This document shows, in pieces, positions 36,407-49,092 of a stretch of DNA of 64,000 bases. The DNA lies in the NCBI GenBank assembly GCA_900239685.1, contig OENT01000047.1:213610-277609 (forward strand). The letters are read 5' to 3'. How positions within the stretch are numbered: the first letter of the stretch is position 1; every line of letters starts with the position of its first letter. Made by a program: the position numbers and the translations under genes. This DNA comes from Rotaria macrura (lineage: Eukaryota > Rotifera > Eurotatoria > Philodinida > Philodinidae). Under the pieces are notes generated by a model. It searched no databases and was not told the DNA's origin. It saw only the letters and a program-made list of their open reading frames with translations.

Positions 36407-39400
36407 ATGGATGCTGTTCAATCGGCTTACGCAGTAAACTATCTTTTAGTTTCTTTTTCTTAATTGTAATACATCATTTTTAACTTTTGCATTTAGAAAT
36501 TCTTAAAAGATTTCGAGCCACAAATCAGCTTGATGCATGAACAAGCTCAAGTATTAAATCACAAATTATTAGATTCATTTACGCCATTACAGCTCATTGC
36601 GATAGCATCACTATCTACTATATGTATTATGACTATCTATCGATTTTTATTTGTTCATGATGAAGGTAAATTCGTATGAAATACACTTTTCCTAATAGAC
36701 TTTAATCGGGGGTAGAAAAAATAATGATACTAACTGAACCATTGAGTACGGTTACCGTGTTATGTGTGATGTAGAAGATAAACTTCGAAGAAAACACTAG
36801 CATGTCATGACTACTTAAACGTGACTTGGTCATGGCACTTTCTATTGATTCAAATATTCCCTAGTAACTATAGTGTCCTTGATAGTTTAAAACATTTTGC
36901 ATGAGTTATCGTTCGTAATAGCAGCTTGATGCTTTGTTGTAATAGTCATTGCAGCTTCTGATGGTTGATGTTCGACTGATCGTTTCGTATAGATTCATTT
37001 CTCTTCTCTATTTAGTCTAAAGTCAGAATAATCACGATGCCATGGATGAATAACATTGGAATACTAGAAATATTTTCTAGAAAAGTTCACATATAAAGAT
37101 TCTAATTCCTACGTCTACGTTTCAACTTCAAATTGATCATTGTAGAATTGAATTCCTTTCGATACGTTACAGTAATGCTATTATTAGATAGTCTGAATAA
37201 ATTCATAATATGTCTATATGACGAAACTATATTTACCGAGCTGACATTTGAAAACTTTCCGAAATTCAATAGTATAGAAGCTTATGAGAATTTCTTCATG
37301 ACTAGGAGCAATAAATTATCCCAGTCGGAACTAAAGTTTATAGTGAAATCCTCTATGAGTTTTAAAGTATGGTCTCGTAAACGCTGATCAGTCACATATG
37401 AACTAAACACCTTCTAAGCGTCCATCCATTCAACAAGTAAACAAGACTGAAAGTAACAATACCGTAGAATGCCATTTCCAATTGCAAAAAGAATATGTCT
37501 ATCGTATTCATCGTCAGTCTGAGTATTGGAATTCCTATCTATAAATTTCTATGCGATACTCTGTCAAGAGCTGAAACTAACGAATAAAACAAAATCATCC
37601 GAATGTGATTGGGCCAGTCGACATAAAACAGATGTTATCTAACTTCCGAACATGTGCATTGAGCGTCTAGTGTCATCTTTGCGATGCTAAAAGCTGCAGA
37701 AGCATATTGTAGTAATTATTCATTGAAAATTAATCGTCTGGCTCTTTATTTTCGTACACATACTACTTTGCCATCGTTTTATGAAATTCTTCGAACTACA
37801 ATAAGGAAGTTAAATAATTATTTATAACGTAACTAAGAGGTGTGCCCCTAGACTTTTACATACATATGTCGTCGTTAAGACTATGGGACATGTCTGATGA
37901 TGCGATAATTTCTATTCTATGTCTCAGCACTAACTTTTGAATCTTAGCTCTCACCATCCATATGCTAGAGATTTCTAAAGGCTTATCTAGCTTTATGATT
38001 GAACTCTTCAATGATTTCCTATCACATTGAGTAATTATACGAAAGTTGTAATCAAAACTTAAAAACAATTTAGCCTCACTTTTCATCAATTGGAAAAGTG
38101 CCCTTATCTCTAAAAACAAATATGCAACAAAATATTAACAGCTGACGTTTCGACTTGATACTAACAGTATACTTGCTGTTATGTGAAAAACTACGAATAA
38201 AATTACGATTCTTAAGGCAACCATAATTTCAACTGAGTAGAAAATACTATATCAATAACAGTTATCTTGTGTGTCGACTATTAGTTTCATTGAATCTATA
38301 GAATGTCAGTTATACACATACACTGTTTTTCATTAGAAAAGTGATGCGAAATAAATTTTCTTTAGATATTTCTACTCGTGTTAAACAAACAATATTTCGT
38401 TTGGCTCGTTATATACCACTTGTACAGCGAGAAATTACGAAAGCACGTAATGATACATTAAAATCAGTCTATGCTGATATGGCAAAAAGTACTCAAGGAC
38501 ATAAGTTCACTGTAGCTTTACCGAGAAAAGGACTTTCAAAAGTAATGATTGCCCAACTTAACTATCATCTTAATTTCTAATATCTTCTAGGATGACCTTA
38601 TAAAAAAACTTCAAGCTTATCGAAATTTCGAAAGTATTAACTATAAATCCGGTAAAGTTTCTGGTTGCGTTTATAAAGTTACAAAACCAGATGCACTGGA
38701 AATATACAATGAAGTAAATTGATTGGGTTTTTTTTCTCAAGCCTATTTCTTACTGATGTATATGTTTTGTTCTAGATTTTTCTTTTATTCGGTGACACAA
38801 ATCCGCTTCATGCGGATGTTTTTCCTGATATTCGAACAATGGAAGCTGAAGTTGTACGATGTGTAGCAACTATGTTTCATGGTGATCATAATGTCTGTGG
38901 AACGGTAAAGAAAAATATTAAATTTTAATGAAACATTCAAGACTAGTATTGTTCATAATGTAGATGACATCTGGTGGCACAGAATCACTATTAATGGCTT
39001 GTAAAACTTATCGTGATTTGGCTTTATCAAATGGCATCACAAAACCTGAAATGTAAGTACATGCATAAAAAATTTTATTAACTACACAGTGGGAGGTGTG
39101 TGTGTATGTATGCTTTTTATAAGTGGTCTTTTAAGATTGAACATATGCATATAGTCATTTGCATATCTTTTCATTTCACTTGTTGACGCATTACAAAGAA
39201 AAGGAGCACATAGACGATCGGCGGCGAGTTCTGACAATAGGCACATCAGTAATCATGATTATTATTATATTTATGTGTGTGTGTGTGTTCGCTCTCGTCT
39301 ACCGCACATTGCACAATCATGAGCGCATTGATGCTTTTCGTCTGTCCCTGTATGAAAATAAAAAAAGGGAAACCACAGATTAACGTTCTTTTTTTTCCTT

Positions 39401-42400
39401 TTTTTAAAACATGCTCTTAGAATAAAAAATAATGATAAACAAAAGAAACAAAAGTGGAAATGATATTTGCCGATAGGATGAACTGATTCCGAAAAGAAAT
39501 TCGTCCGCTTTTAAATAAAAATCATTATTACATTGTTCACTGTTACATCGTTTTATAGTAATGATATCAATATGAGATGATGATAAAAATGAACCAAATT
39601 TTGCTTCAAGTAGAATATTTCCTTCAATTGACATATCTTCATAAGGTGAGCAATCTCGTATAGCTCGTGTTAATGTCATGGGAAGAAATTCACGTTTAGA
39701 TATAGACGACGATGACGCGAGTAACGAACGATTATTTATGATAGCGAAATAACAAAATGTTCTACATGTTCGTACGGGTATTTGTCTCGTAAACTCTCCA
39801 CAACCAGGTCCATCAATAAAATTGTCACACGTTAAACATTGAAAATCATAAGCATTGATTATTGATGAACTATCAATTAACATTAAAAGAAGACTAAAAA
39901 GTAAATTTAAATAACATAAATCCATTCCATTGAATATCTAAAACAGATAATTAACCTTGAAAAAAAATATAGAACCGTGTACTTCCTTTACGATATATAA
40001 ATATGCACATCTGCATATCAATACATATATATATATATATATATATATTAGTGAATTTATTCACAAAGCATCACATATATCTCGTTTCGTCGCTCGACTG
40101 ATCTGAATGCGGCAGACCTCTTGTTCGATTACATCATTACTTACGTTAGTACATGCACACTTGTTGTTTCGTCACTCATTTTCGATAGAGAAACCTATGA
40201 TGAATTAATGTTCTTCTTGATATTATTCGATTCATGCTCGACTGACTCGCTGAAGAAATGTACACAAAGATATTAGTAGTAACAAATAGAAAGAAAAATC
40301 AAGCACCTAAAATATTCTTGTATTTAGATTTGTATCAAAAAGATTTATAACGGGGATCGGAGAAATGAGATAGGAATGATCGATCTAATGCTGTATGCAT
40401 TGTCATCGATCAAAGTAAAGTTATCTTTGACTTAATATAGTTTCGAGAATAAGAGAGCGAGTAATAGGAAAAATTGCATCACGTACATTTAGAAAAAAAA
40501 CAGACAATTATCTAGAAGCAAAAAAAGAAGAAGAAGAAACTTGCAAGAATGAAACTTCTCGTATAATCCTATTTAGTAAAATCGAAGATGAGACACTGGA
40601 AAAAGAAAAAACTGATGAGTAGGAGGAGAAGAAGAATCAACGCTAACAGGATGAATTTATCTCTGGTCAATTAGGCTATGGGGCTGTATAGTATGTGTTT
40701 GATCGAAGCGACGTGTATATGTTAGTATCATTATCGAAGCTTGAATGCTCATGTTGACCGTTCAATATAAATAAACAATGGAAAAACGAGAATCGCCTAT
40801 AAGCTATGATTGATTCGATTAGAAAAGGTGTTGTTATTATTCTTTCTATCAGCTCGCATGTGATTGTAATGGAATGTATAATAAAAAAAAATGTGATGAA
40901 AGCGAAGGGCAATTCAGTTGTTCTCATCAACAAAACTATTGCATTGTTGTTACTCTAGTTCTCATTTTTTTCCCTTCCTTTTTTGTTCTCCTTCATCTTA
41001 TTCTCATATTGCGGACACAAACACACAACATACATATATATATATATATATCGATTGACCTCAATCAAAGAAAAAAAAAGGAATAGTACAGTTTTTTCTT
41101 CTTCTTTTACCTTAACGGTTCAACTAAACAAGGAAGAATACGATTTTGACATTTTCTTTTACTTTAGTTCCCATCGATCTCTTCTTCATACAGGTGTATA
41201 CAAATGGAGCATGTTTGATGACTACTCTTGTTATAATAATTGAGTTTGAAGTAAAGACTAGTCAGACGAAAGCAAACGAAAAGGAAATAGAATTTCTAGT
41301 ATATATTGCCTCGAGATAGGTGACTTGACCAGTTAATAAAGCTTCGCTGCATTATACTTTTCGCTCTCAGATCAAAAAAGAATAGAAAAAAAAAGAACAG
41401 CTAGATATCAATGAGATTTATGCCGTATGTTATTTATCGCAATCATTACATTGTTGAAAGTGTGTACTATATACAGAGCTTGATCTTTCTCTTTTCTGAC
41501 TCGATCTGATAACCAGATCACATAGGTATACTTGACTTGTAAATCATTTATGTACTAATTCGCTCACTCGAAAAAGGAGGTGACTTCTCGAAAAATGATT
41601 TCAACTTTTTTTCTTCTTATTGTCTCTTGCATGTTCTCTTCAAATCAATTTCTAACTCACGATTTCTTGTCATGATTGATGATGTCAATAAAAGTGAATA
41701 CCAATATACTGTAGCATTATCATTAATAGTCATGTATCATTTGAGACATAGTCGTCGAATGTGCATCGATGTTATTGTGATTAACTTTTTTTTTCCTATA
41801 CTACTTCACTCTTTTTTTTTAACAAAGAATAGAGTATGTCTGTCTATTTAAGAAAGAGAAAAAGAAATAGGAAGCAGTATGACATGCCCGGTTGATTGAA
41901 GAGACGGAAAAGAGAATGGTCACTTCACTTTCTCTAGTCATCAACCGAAGAAAATGACATCTAATTTTGAATTATGATAGAACCAAACGGAAAAGAACAG
42001 ACATAAGGAAAAAAAGGAAAAGAAGGAAACTCTGCAATACTATTGTTGTGCTGTCAAAATATATCAATAGATTAATCGACATAAATCAGTGGATGACAAT
42101 GCAAGCACGTATTGGTTTTCCGATTCGCTTGTATGCATGCATGTATGTATGTGTAATTAATTAATAATGACAAGAACAGAAGAAAGTGAACAATTACATC
42201 AAATGAACATACAATATATCGACAAATATGTTGTATTCATGAGAGTTTTCCGAGTGTCTTTCTCGATTCGTACTTGAATAGAAGCGAGGGAACCTCAAGT
42301 GATACTCTATTACAGATTCTTCTTCTTCATAGTTGACATTAAAATAAATAAAAAAATTACATACAACTAGAGAATGAAAGAGAGAGATGATACCTGTTAA

Positions 42401-45400
42401 GAATATGTTTGTAAAAAAAAGACACAGAAACACTTTCCTTTCTTTTTTGCGTGTGTTTTAATCTAATTACAGCTAGTCCCACTGTTCTTTCTTCTTTTGA
42501 CGTTGCCGACTACAAAATGTTTGTGTGACAAACATATGCAAGTATTTTGCTTACACGTTTGTAAGATCGATTAAATGTAACCGAACACGCATTATAAGCA
42601 TGAAATCTCTCCGGAACTTGTTCTATCTCGCTCATCGAACTAATGTGCTTGATTCAAGCCGATTTGAAAGAGAGAAAAAAAATGAAGGAATGATGCCTGC
42701 TTTTCTTCCGCTCTCTGTCTCTATCTATCTCTCCTATACTATTATAATATTAATCGTGTTCGAATAACGATGCGTATGTGAGCGAGATCTTTTGCCTTGA
42801 CAAGATGCAGTCACGCGGTCAGTAACAGCTAACGAGACTGCAATTAAACATACATGCTCTCATTTCCGCCGGCAGAGTTCGTACTCGTGTATATGTATCT
42901 GGTCTTTACATGAAGTAGGAAAAAAAGACTGAAAAGAAAAACTTCAAATCGAACCTTGCTTCCGTCACTGAAGAAAAGAACGTATCAGGTTTTTTCCTCT
43001 ATTAAGAAAGATATAAAGAAAAATGAATGTGCCATAATCACTCTTCGATTGTATACGTGTGAATATGCAATACAAGTGAACTAAGACATTAAATAATCTT
43101 TCTGACACTGCATTCTATGTTCGTCCAATCGATGTATGTTACGATTATTGTATTTAACGAGCTCATTTTTTCATCATCTTTAAATCCTATTTATCATATT
43201 TTGTATATTGATGTCCTACGATCATGCTTGATATACGTCGTTAGTTTTTCATGCAACATTATCAATCGATGTTAGAACTTACTATTCAGCGTGTTCATCG
43301 TACTCCGTTGATGTAGAAATATTATATACGATTCACTTTATCACATCTGATTGAGATCAACATTTGCTCTTTTATTCTCGTTAGACAAATTCAACTTTCC
43401 GTACACATCTGACCAGCACCTGTGTGTCTTACTACTATTGACACATGAATATCTGTCAGTAGTACGATGGACATGATTTGCTGTCTTATCTCTAGACCTG
43501 CTAACGGTGCACATAATACATACTTATATCTCTGCGGAAGTGTTCACAGTAATTCACAGTATTTATCGAAGAGGAACAGATCATGCCAAATGATAATGCA
43601 TTCATACAACTAATCAAAGATACACAAATCTATCTATCTATCTATATCTGTCTATGTTGTGTATATGTATGTGAAGGAGAAGACAGAGTAAATGACGTTC
43701 GCTTGCTGTGAGTCACTATTTTTATAACAAGTAATCAAGCTAATTTTTCTCTTCTATTTGTTTCGAAAACACAGAGAAAAAATACGGCAGTTAATAGTGG
43801 AACCCATTTCTCCGACCATTACTTACTTGTCTTCTTCATTTTCTTTCTGTCCTCTTTTTCCTTGTTATAACTACAAACGAAAGAGGACTCCCTAGTGAGA
43901 ACGGCCGGACACTCAAGAATGCTATGCAGTCAGGCAACCATGAAGTGGCTTCTCCTTCTTTCTCCACTGCTCTTTAGAAAGAGAGAATATTTAACATCTA
44001 TTATTTCTGTTTTTTTTATTGAATCTTTCTTCTCTTATGTGTATATATAAATGTATATGTATACATATACGTAGACATATATATATATATCTCGCTAGAG
44101 GGAGAACATATACATCGAAGAGAATACCTTGAAATAAGCAATGGATGAAGTTACGTATGTCCAACGCTCTTCAATCAATCATACTCACACTTAAACGTAT
44201 TGGGATAAATGGCTATTGGGCTTTGTCAACATCAGATGTACATATGTGTCATGGAATGTTTGTATAGATTATTAATGTCTATCGATCGGCCGCTGCGGCT
44301 TGGGCACAGAAAAAAAACAACAATTACTTTAACTCTACTAGGCGAGAAGAAGATACCTTAGAAGTTAAGTGTGGCCAAGGATACTCATGAGCTATCGATC
44401 ATCTCGTTGACTATGAACAAGAACGAAAGAAATGAATCCCAAAAAAGTACATTTTACAAGAAATTTCTATCGATACGGCATAACGACATCATCATATCGA
44501 GTCTTAGATTGCAACCAAATACTTGTTTGCTTTTATGAACCGATAAAAAAAATGATTCCCACGAAAAAAAAACAGTGCTCTATTTGCTTTCAAGGTTATT
44601 CTCTTTGACAGAAGAAGAAAGGCACTTATATTTTCTGACAGAAACGCGTTTATGATTTCAATGGGCTTTATGATAAAAATATTGTGCATACTTATAGTAA
44701 GAAGAAGAAAAAAATCAATATTGATTGCATTTATTAGGCTTTTTCTCTCTCTATGTTGTTTCTTTGCATAGTTGTTTAGATTGATCAAATGTTGAAAATC
44801 GATATGGAAATTATCGTTCATACTATATCAATTATTTCTTAACACCATAAGACTTCCATAATTCCGATATGTAAACTGAAGCAATAGAAATAATAGAGTC
44901 ATTTTCTATTCATTATTCTAATTTATTGAAAGACTAAACGAAATCATGATATTTGACCTTATAAATAGACATTCATTAGTTGAATCAATTCGTAATAAAG
45001 AATGCTCTTTTCTTTTGTTTGCTTTTCTAGTGTTATGCCCGAGACAGCTCATCCAGCTTTTAACAAAGTATGAATGAATTCTATTGGTATTCGGATACTT
45101 TTTTGTTTGGCACAAGATGTTTGTTTACTTTGAAATCATTAGAGCAAATTTCGAATGAATCAAAATTTATGAGTTCATTTTCTGTGAGAATATAAAAGAT
45201 TCGAATATATGTCTTATCTTATCGAATAATCTTTGAGGCGTCAAAAGAAAAACAAGGATAGTTTCCTATAAAAAAAGCTTTGCATTGTCATGCATACAAG
45301 TCGAAATATCAAATTTAAATATAATCCATATTGATGTGTGAGTTTCAAGTAGTTAATTTACTCTCGATGATGTACTATTAGTAATGTTCTATTAATGCAT

Positions 45401-47199
45401 TCATATGTTCACTCTTTTCAAAACATATTCCTATGGAAAAATTCAATTCTTTCTTGACAGGAAGATCGCTTTATACAGTAAGAAACTCTTGAAAAAGTAC
45501 TTTTAGTCTCAATTTGATAAAAGCTATTAATCAGTTGGATATTGCATTCTGTTGACAAGTACCTTCTCGTCTGAAAAATAGTCAAGTCCTAAAATGTTTC
45601 CTACAGTTCAAGAAACAATCTATTCTTTTGAAATAAATCCTCTCATCATATAACACTCCTTAGTTTTTGTACAAATACAAAAACACTTGACTCTTTTCAA
45701 AGTTTTATGCTTATACGTAACCTTAAATGAATCGGCATAATCTTTGTAAAACGTTTGGTCTGTTCTCATGACATTTGACTTATTGCGAACTATTCCTTCG
45801 AGTATTAAAAATAGAAGATGAAAAACATCTTGTGTAAAAATTAAAGTTCTGATTTCATCTCGAATGCTTAGAATTATTTTTAGGCAGCTGCTTATTTTAA
45901 AATGAAAATAAAACGTATTCCAGTGAATCCTAAAACACTTGAAGTTGATGTTAAAAAAATGCGTCAAGCCATTACAAAAAATACTTGCATGGTAAAGTAT
46001 TATGATTCGCTTAAATAATCTAATTATAGTTTGAAAATATTATTATTAGCTTGTCGGTTCTGCGCCGAATTTTCCACATGGTGCAATTGATCCAATAGAA
46101 GAAATTTCTAAAGTAAAATATCTTCATACGTCTTGTTTCTTTGTTTCAATCGAACTCTATCTAGATTGCACTTAAATATGGTATTCCATTGCACGTTGAT
46201 GCTTGTCTAGGCGGTTTTCTTATTGCATTTATGGATCAAGCAGGTTTTCCAGTACAACCATTTGATTTCCGTGTACGAGGTGTAACAAGTATTAGTTGTG
46301 ACTCGCATAAAGTACTAATTTTTTCTTATTGATAATCATACAAGCGATTAAAACACAAACCAAAGAGAATGATCTATCTGTATTTTAGTATGGTTATACA
46401 CCAAAAGGAGCCTCCGTTATTCTTTACAGAACTCCTGAAATTCGTTCACATCAATTTTATGCGTTAGCCGATTGGCCGGGCGGCATATATGCATCGCCAT
46501 CGATTGCTGGCAGTCGTTCAGGATATATCATAGCATGTTGTTGGGCTACACTTATGTATTATGGACTTGAAGGTTATGTTGAAGAAACACGAAAGATAAT
46601 TAAAGTAACACAAGACATCGCTGATGGGTAAAACTAAACATTTGACTTTTGTTGGATGATTTCAGTGTTTCTTTTGTAAATTTAATCTTATAGTTGGAGT
46701 AAAATTGAAGGCTTATATCTTTTACATAAATCTGATGTAAGCGTAGTCGCTGCTGGCTCTCGTAAGTTTAACATCTACTATGTACTTGATGGATTACGTG
46801 CTAAAGGGTGGCATTTAAATGGACTACAAAATCCAGCCGGGTATGCATGATAATCGATTCTATTTTAAAACTATTCATTGGTGTATTTAAATTTTAGTTT
46901 ACATATTGCTGTTACTCAACTTCATGCGCAACCAGGCGTTGTCGAAAAACTTCTAGAAGATACACGGCAATGTGTTGCCGAGATTTCCAAACTCGACAAT
47001 ATGAATGATACACCGACGGTAAAAATTCAAAGATGGCTTTAAGTTTATATCAAAAACATAGTTTTCTTTTTCATTCTAGGCAGTGATTTATGGTACCAAT
47101 CAAAAAGTACCTGACAAATCAATTGTTTGTGATATGGCAAAATTATACATCGGTGCATGTTATGACACAAATATACCATCAACGAAAACTGCTGACTAA
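36407..47199 (+). CDS. SGPL1: Sphingosine-1-phosphate lyase
   Basis: Fourteen exons: 36407-36433, 36497-36665, 38342-38541, 38591-38713, 38776-38904, 38964-39052, 45031-45067, 45884-45991, 46050-46112, 46165-46311, 46389-46627, 46694-46840, 46898-47018 and 47080-47199. They sum to 1719 nt (572 aa; human 568). This PLP enzyme of the ER membrane cleaves sphingosine 1-phosphate to hexadecenal and phosphoethanolamine, the exit step of sphingolipid metabolism. Seen: one membrane segment (residues 39-61); TSGGTES phosphate-binding loop (218-224); HVDACLGG with the PLP-ring Asp (D327); CDSHK with the Schiff-base lysine K364, the exon ending exactly on it, followed by YGYTPKG; and [18 protein letters not shown]. 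All key residues are intact. Exon 3 uses acceptor GAAAAG at 38341, chosen for phase. Intron 6 is 5978 nt and houses an antisense Ly6-like gene. AATAAA overlaps the stop. Confidence 0.96.
36666..38341 (+). other. Long intron 2 of the S1P lyase gene
   Basis: About 1.7 kb, GTAAAT donor. The short open frames inside (37133-37387 plus, 37856-38119 minus) have no family motifs. No repeat was recognised. Confidence 0.45.
39404..39925 (-). CDS. Ly6/uPAR-like GPI-anchored surface protein
   Basis: Single-exon 173-aa protein lying antisense inside intron 6 of the S1P lyase gene. Residues 1-25 are a hydrophobic signal peptide ending ...SSIINA. The mature part has eight cysteines (30, 33, 42, 54, 58, 92, 127, 132), with the opening CLTC and closing CNSEQCN pattern of three-finger Ly6/uPAR (LU) domains, whose last Cys is followed by Asn. 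The C-terminal 20 residues or so are strongly hydrophobic ([13 protein letters not shown]), fitting a GPI-attachment signal. The family includes cell-surface and secreted modulators. No ligand can be inferred. The start is supported by a CTGTTTTAG acceptor 12 nt upstream. The spacing between the fifth and sixth Cys (33 residues) is long for the family. Confidence 0.75.
   Translation of the reverse strand: MDLCYLNLLFSLLLMLIDSSSIINAYDFQCLTCDNFIDGPGCGEFTRQIPVRTCRTFCYFAIINNRSLLASSSSISKREFLPMTLTRAIRDCSPYEDMSIEGNILLEAKFGSFLSSSHIDIITIKRCNSEQCNNDFYLKADEFLFGISSSYRQISFPLLFLLFIIIFYSKSMF
39926..39950 (-). promoter_or_regulatory. 3' splice acceptor and leader of the nested Ly6-like gene
   Basis: On the minus strand TATCTGTTTTAG (AG at 39939-39938) precedes a 12-nt leader and the ATG. 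Confidence 0.4.
40027..40049. repeat. (AT)n microsatellite
   Basis: Uninterrupted TA dinucleotides between the nested Ly6-like gene and the rest of the host intron. Confidence 0.9.
43628..43647. repeat. (TATC)n microsatellite
   Basis: Four tetranucleotide TATC/CTAT units within S1P lyase intron 6. Confidence 0.8.
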
Positions 47200-47650
47200 A
47201 TAAAGAAAAGAAAATTCAATACTAAAACCGTGTCTTTCGCTCCTTTTCGTCTTGAATAACCTTATCATTATTTTCGAACAAATCGGCATCTTTCTATGTT
47301 CTTTTTTTTTGTAGTCATTTCGAAGGAATAATTCCCGTGTCTATGAATATTTTTTTAATACGCCCCTATTTTCTGTTATTATCTTCAAAAAAAATGAAAT
47401 TTTATTTTTCTTTTTCTTAAAAAACTTTTATTGTCTCTATATACTGATTGTTTTAGAAAATAATTAATTAATATATTGTCTTTTATCGATTACAAGAAGA
47501 GGTACTTACGATTTTTTAATATTCTTCATGATTTTATTACCGAATTTGGGAGAAAAATATTGCCTATGATACTTATAATGCATTATTCTACTAATATACT
47601 CCGTGTGTATGTCATGTGTATTGCTTAACGAAAAAGAGATTTCATTATAG
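47200..47650. other. Spacer between S1P lyase and the microprotein gene
   Basis: About 450 bp of AT-rich DNA after the S1P lyase stop. AATAAA overlaps the stop. The spacer ends in an acceptor, TTCATTATAG, at 47650. Confidence 0.45.
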
Positions 47651-47659
47651 AGCATTTCA

Positions 47660-47962
47660 ATGGACAAGGAAATCAGTAAAGTAAAACTAATTCAACCTTC
47701 TCATTACGAAAGTTTGTTTGATTACGATGTTGTGCCAATCGTTCTCTCTATTTTTGAATATTTTATATTATAGCCTCATCAGCATGCAATCCATCTAATA
47801 TGAGATTACCGCCTATTGGAATTCGTGGAGGCGGTGGTTCATATTTTCATTTGTAAGTTATAGATTGTTTTTTATTTCCAAAATGTTTATTTTCAATAAT
47901 ATAGACTTTATGGATGTTTATCTGGTTTTTGTATTTGGTGTATTATGGAAGAATGTTGTTAA
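47660..47962 (+). CDS. 50-aa Cys-rich transmembrane (CYSTM-like) microprotein
   Basis: Three small exons, 47660-47675, 47774-47852 and 47905-47962, join in phase (153 nt). Splice signals are good: TTATAG acceptor with GTAAGT donor around exon 2, and AATATAG before exon 3. The protein begins MDKEITSSACNPSN, passes a Pro/Gly-rich stretch (LPPIGIRGGGGSYFH), and ends in a hydrophobic, cysteine-dense segment, CLSGFCIWCIMEECC, directly before the stop. That architecture (short polar Gly/Pro-rich N-part, one C-terminal Cys-rich membrane segment ending in acidic residues and CC) is that of CYSTM proteins. These are small membrane proteins linked to stress tolerance in eukaryotes. An acceptor lies 9 nt before the ATG. 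It follows S1P lyase on the same strand by 460 nt. Every exon is short, so a chance join is possible. Confidence 0.5.
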
Positions 47963-48788
47963 TAGATTTTACAATCATAAATACATTTTTGAATGTGACC
48001 GATTAATAATTTGATAAGATATGCGCTAAAAGTATTTGTATTAATATTTTAGAAACGCAAAAATATGTTCTTATCTATGAAACTTTTCATGATCGAAAGC
48101 GATGTACTGTCGATGGACAATCAAAATAGAAAAGTGTTATTTGTTGAACAACATGATAGATTTATTGTGAACACGATTAAACTAGATATAAATAACATTA
48201 ACATAAATGACTTTAGAGGGACTATATAGTTTTATGATTAAATTTTAATTAACTCCAATGATTCATCGGATTAGTTCCCATCTGTTCATCGAAAGTGATG
48301 ATTGTCGAAAAGATACAGAATAGAACGTTAATTAAATTTTCCTTAGCAGAAAAGAAAATCGTGACCATCGATATGTTCATTATTTGATACAAGAACTATT
48401 TGAATAATAACTTTTATATTTCAAAAACTATATAATTGTATCAAGGAATTTCGAAAATTTTCTTACACCAAAAATATCGATACTAAACATTATAATTCCA
48501 GTCAGCAAGTCGCATGGTCACTTATTTGATTTTATCTGAAGTGATCTGACATCGACTGAACAATATAGAAAATTCAATGGCATGATTTAGAAGATGAATG
48601 TTTTGCACAAGTTGTATAATCTCTTTGGACGTAAGAATTAGAAAAATCGTTGACGAATAAAAAACCTACGTCCAACATCTTCATTGAAAAATTAACTTAT
48701 TCGTAAAAGTTTAAATACACTTTATTTAACATAATTAGTCCTACATCAACGATGAATTATCTTTTACAGAGTGAAAGTAGAAATAGAT
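47963..48788. other. Intergenic stretch
   Basis: AT-rich; I see no exon, RNA gene or repeat. Confidence 0.4.
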
Positions 48789-48932
48789 TTAGAATTCATC
48801 TGCAGGACGGCGTTGATACAAAAACAGACATGCCAAAAGAAAAGCATTACTGACTGAAGATTCATAGCACAGCAAGATTCCTACCATCAAAAGTAATCGA
48901 AACAAGACTAATGTTGTATAAGTTATTACTAA
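48789..48932 (-). pseudogene. Possible relic of a third claudin-like copy
   Basis: A 47-codon minus-strand frame ending TAA reads ...LVLFRLLLMVGILLC, then SNAFLLACLFLYQRRPADEF. It is a hydrophobic stretch in the place where the two neighbouring claudin-like genes have their fourth membrane segment (SMILMVVACILSFLTA). It starts behind an in-frame stop and has no ATG. It lies beyond the polyadenylation signal of the adjacent claudin-like gene. It may be a decayed paralogue or chance. Confidence 0.3.
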
Positions 48933-48988
48933 TTATCTTACTAAAAATGCTTATCAGAAAATTTCAATGACACAAATCATGTTTCATT

Positions 48989-48994
48989 TTTATT
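48989..48994 (-). terminator. Polyadenylation signal of claudin-like gene 1
   Basis: Minus-strand AATAAA about 100 nt after the stop codon at 49093. Confidence 0.5.
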
Positions 48995-49092
48995 CATAAA
49001 AACAAGCTGAACAAATATGTGGTTAAGTTCAAATTCTCCAATGATTTGTAATAGTTACGCTCTAATATTTTTCTTTGAATAGTCACGTATTT

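Larger units (their letters stand above)
39951..45030. other. Remainder of S1P lyase intron 6
   Basis: About 5 kb without a supported exon. It holds (AT)n at 40027-40049 and 41034-41051 and a TATC run near 43630-43645. CpG-richer patches lie around 42800-42890, 43890-43960 and 44280-44310. These lie upstream of the nested Ly6-like gene and could hold its promoter. Open frames here are short and compositionally biased. Confidence 0.45.

Noticed and set aside
37133-37387. Plus-strand open frame in S1P lyase intron 2
   Set aside because: No acceptor or donor in phase with flanking exons and no family motif.
44504-44821. 105-codon minus-strand open frame in S1P lyase intron 6
   Set aside because: Low-complexity, AT-driven composition and no features.
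45620-45967. 115-codon minus-strand open frame
   Set aside because: Antisense shadow overlapping S1P lyase exon 8 and its flanking intron.
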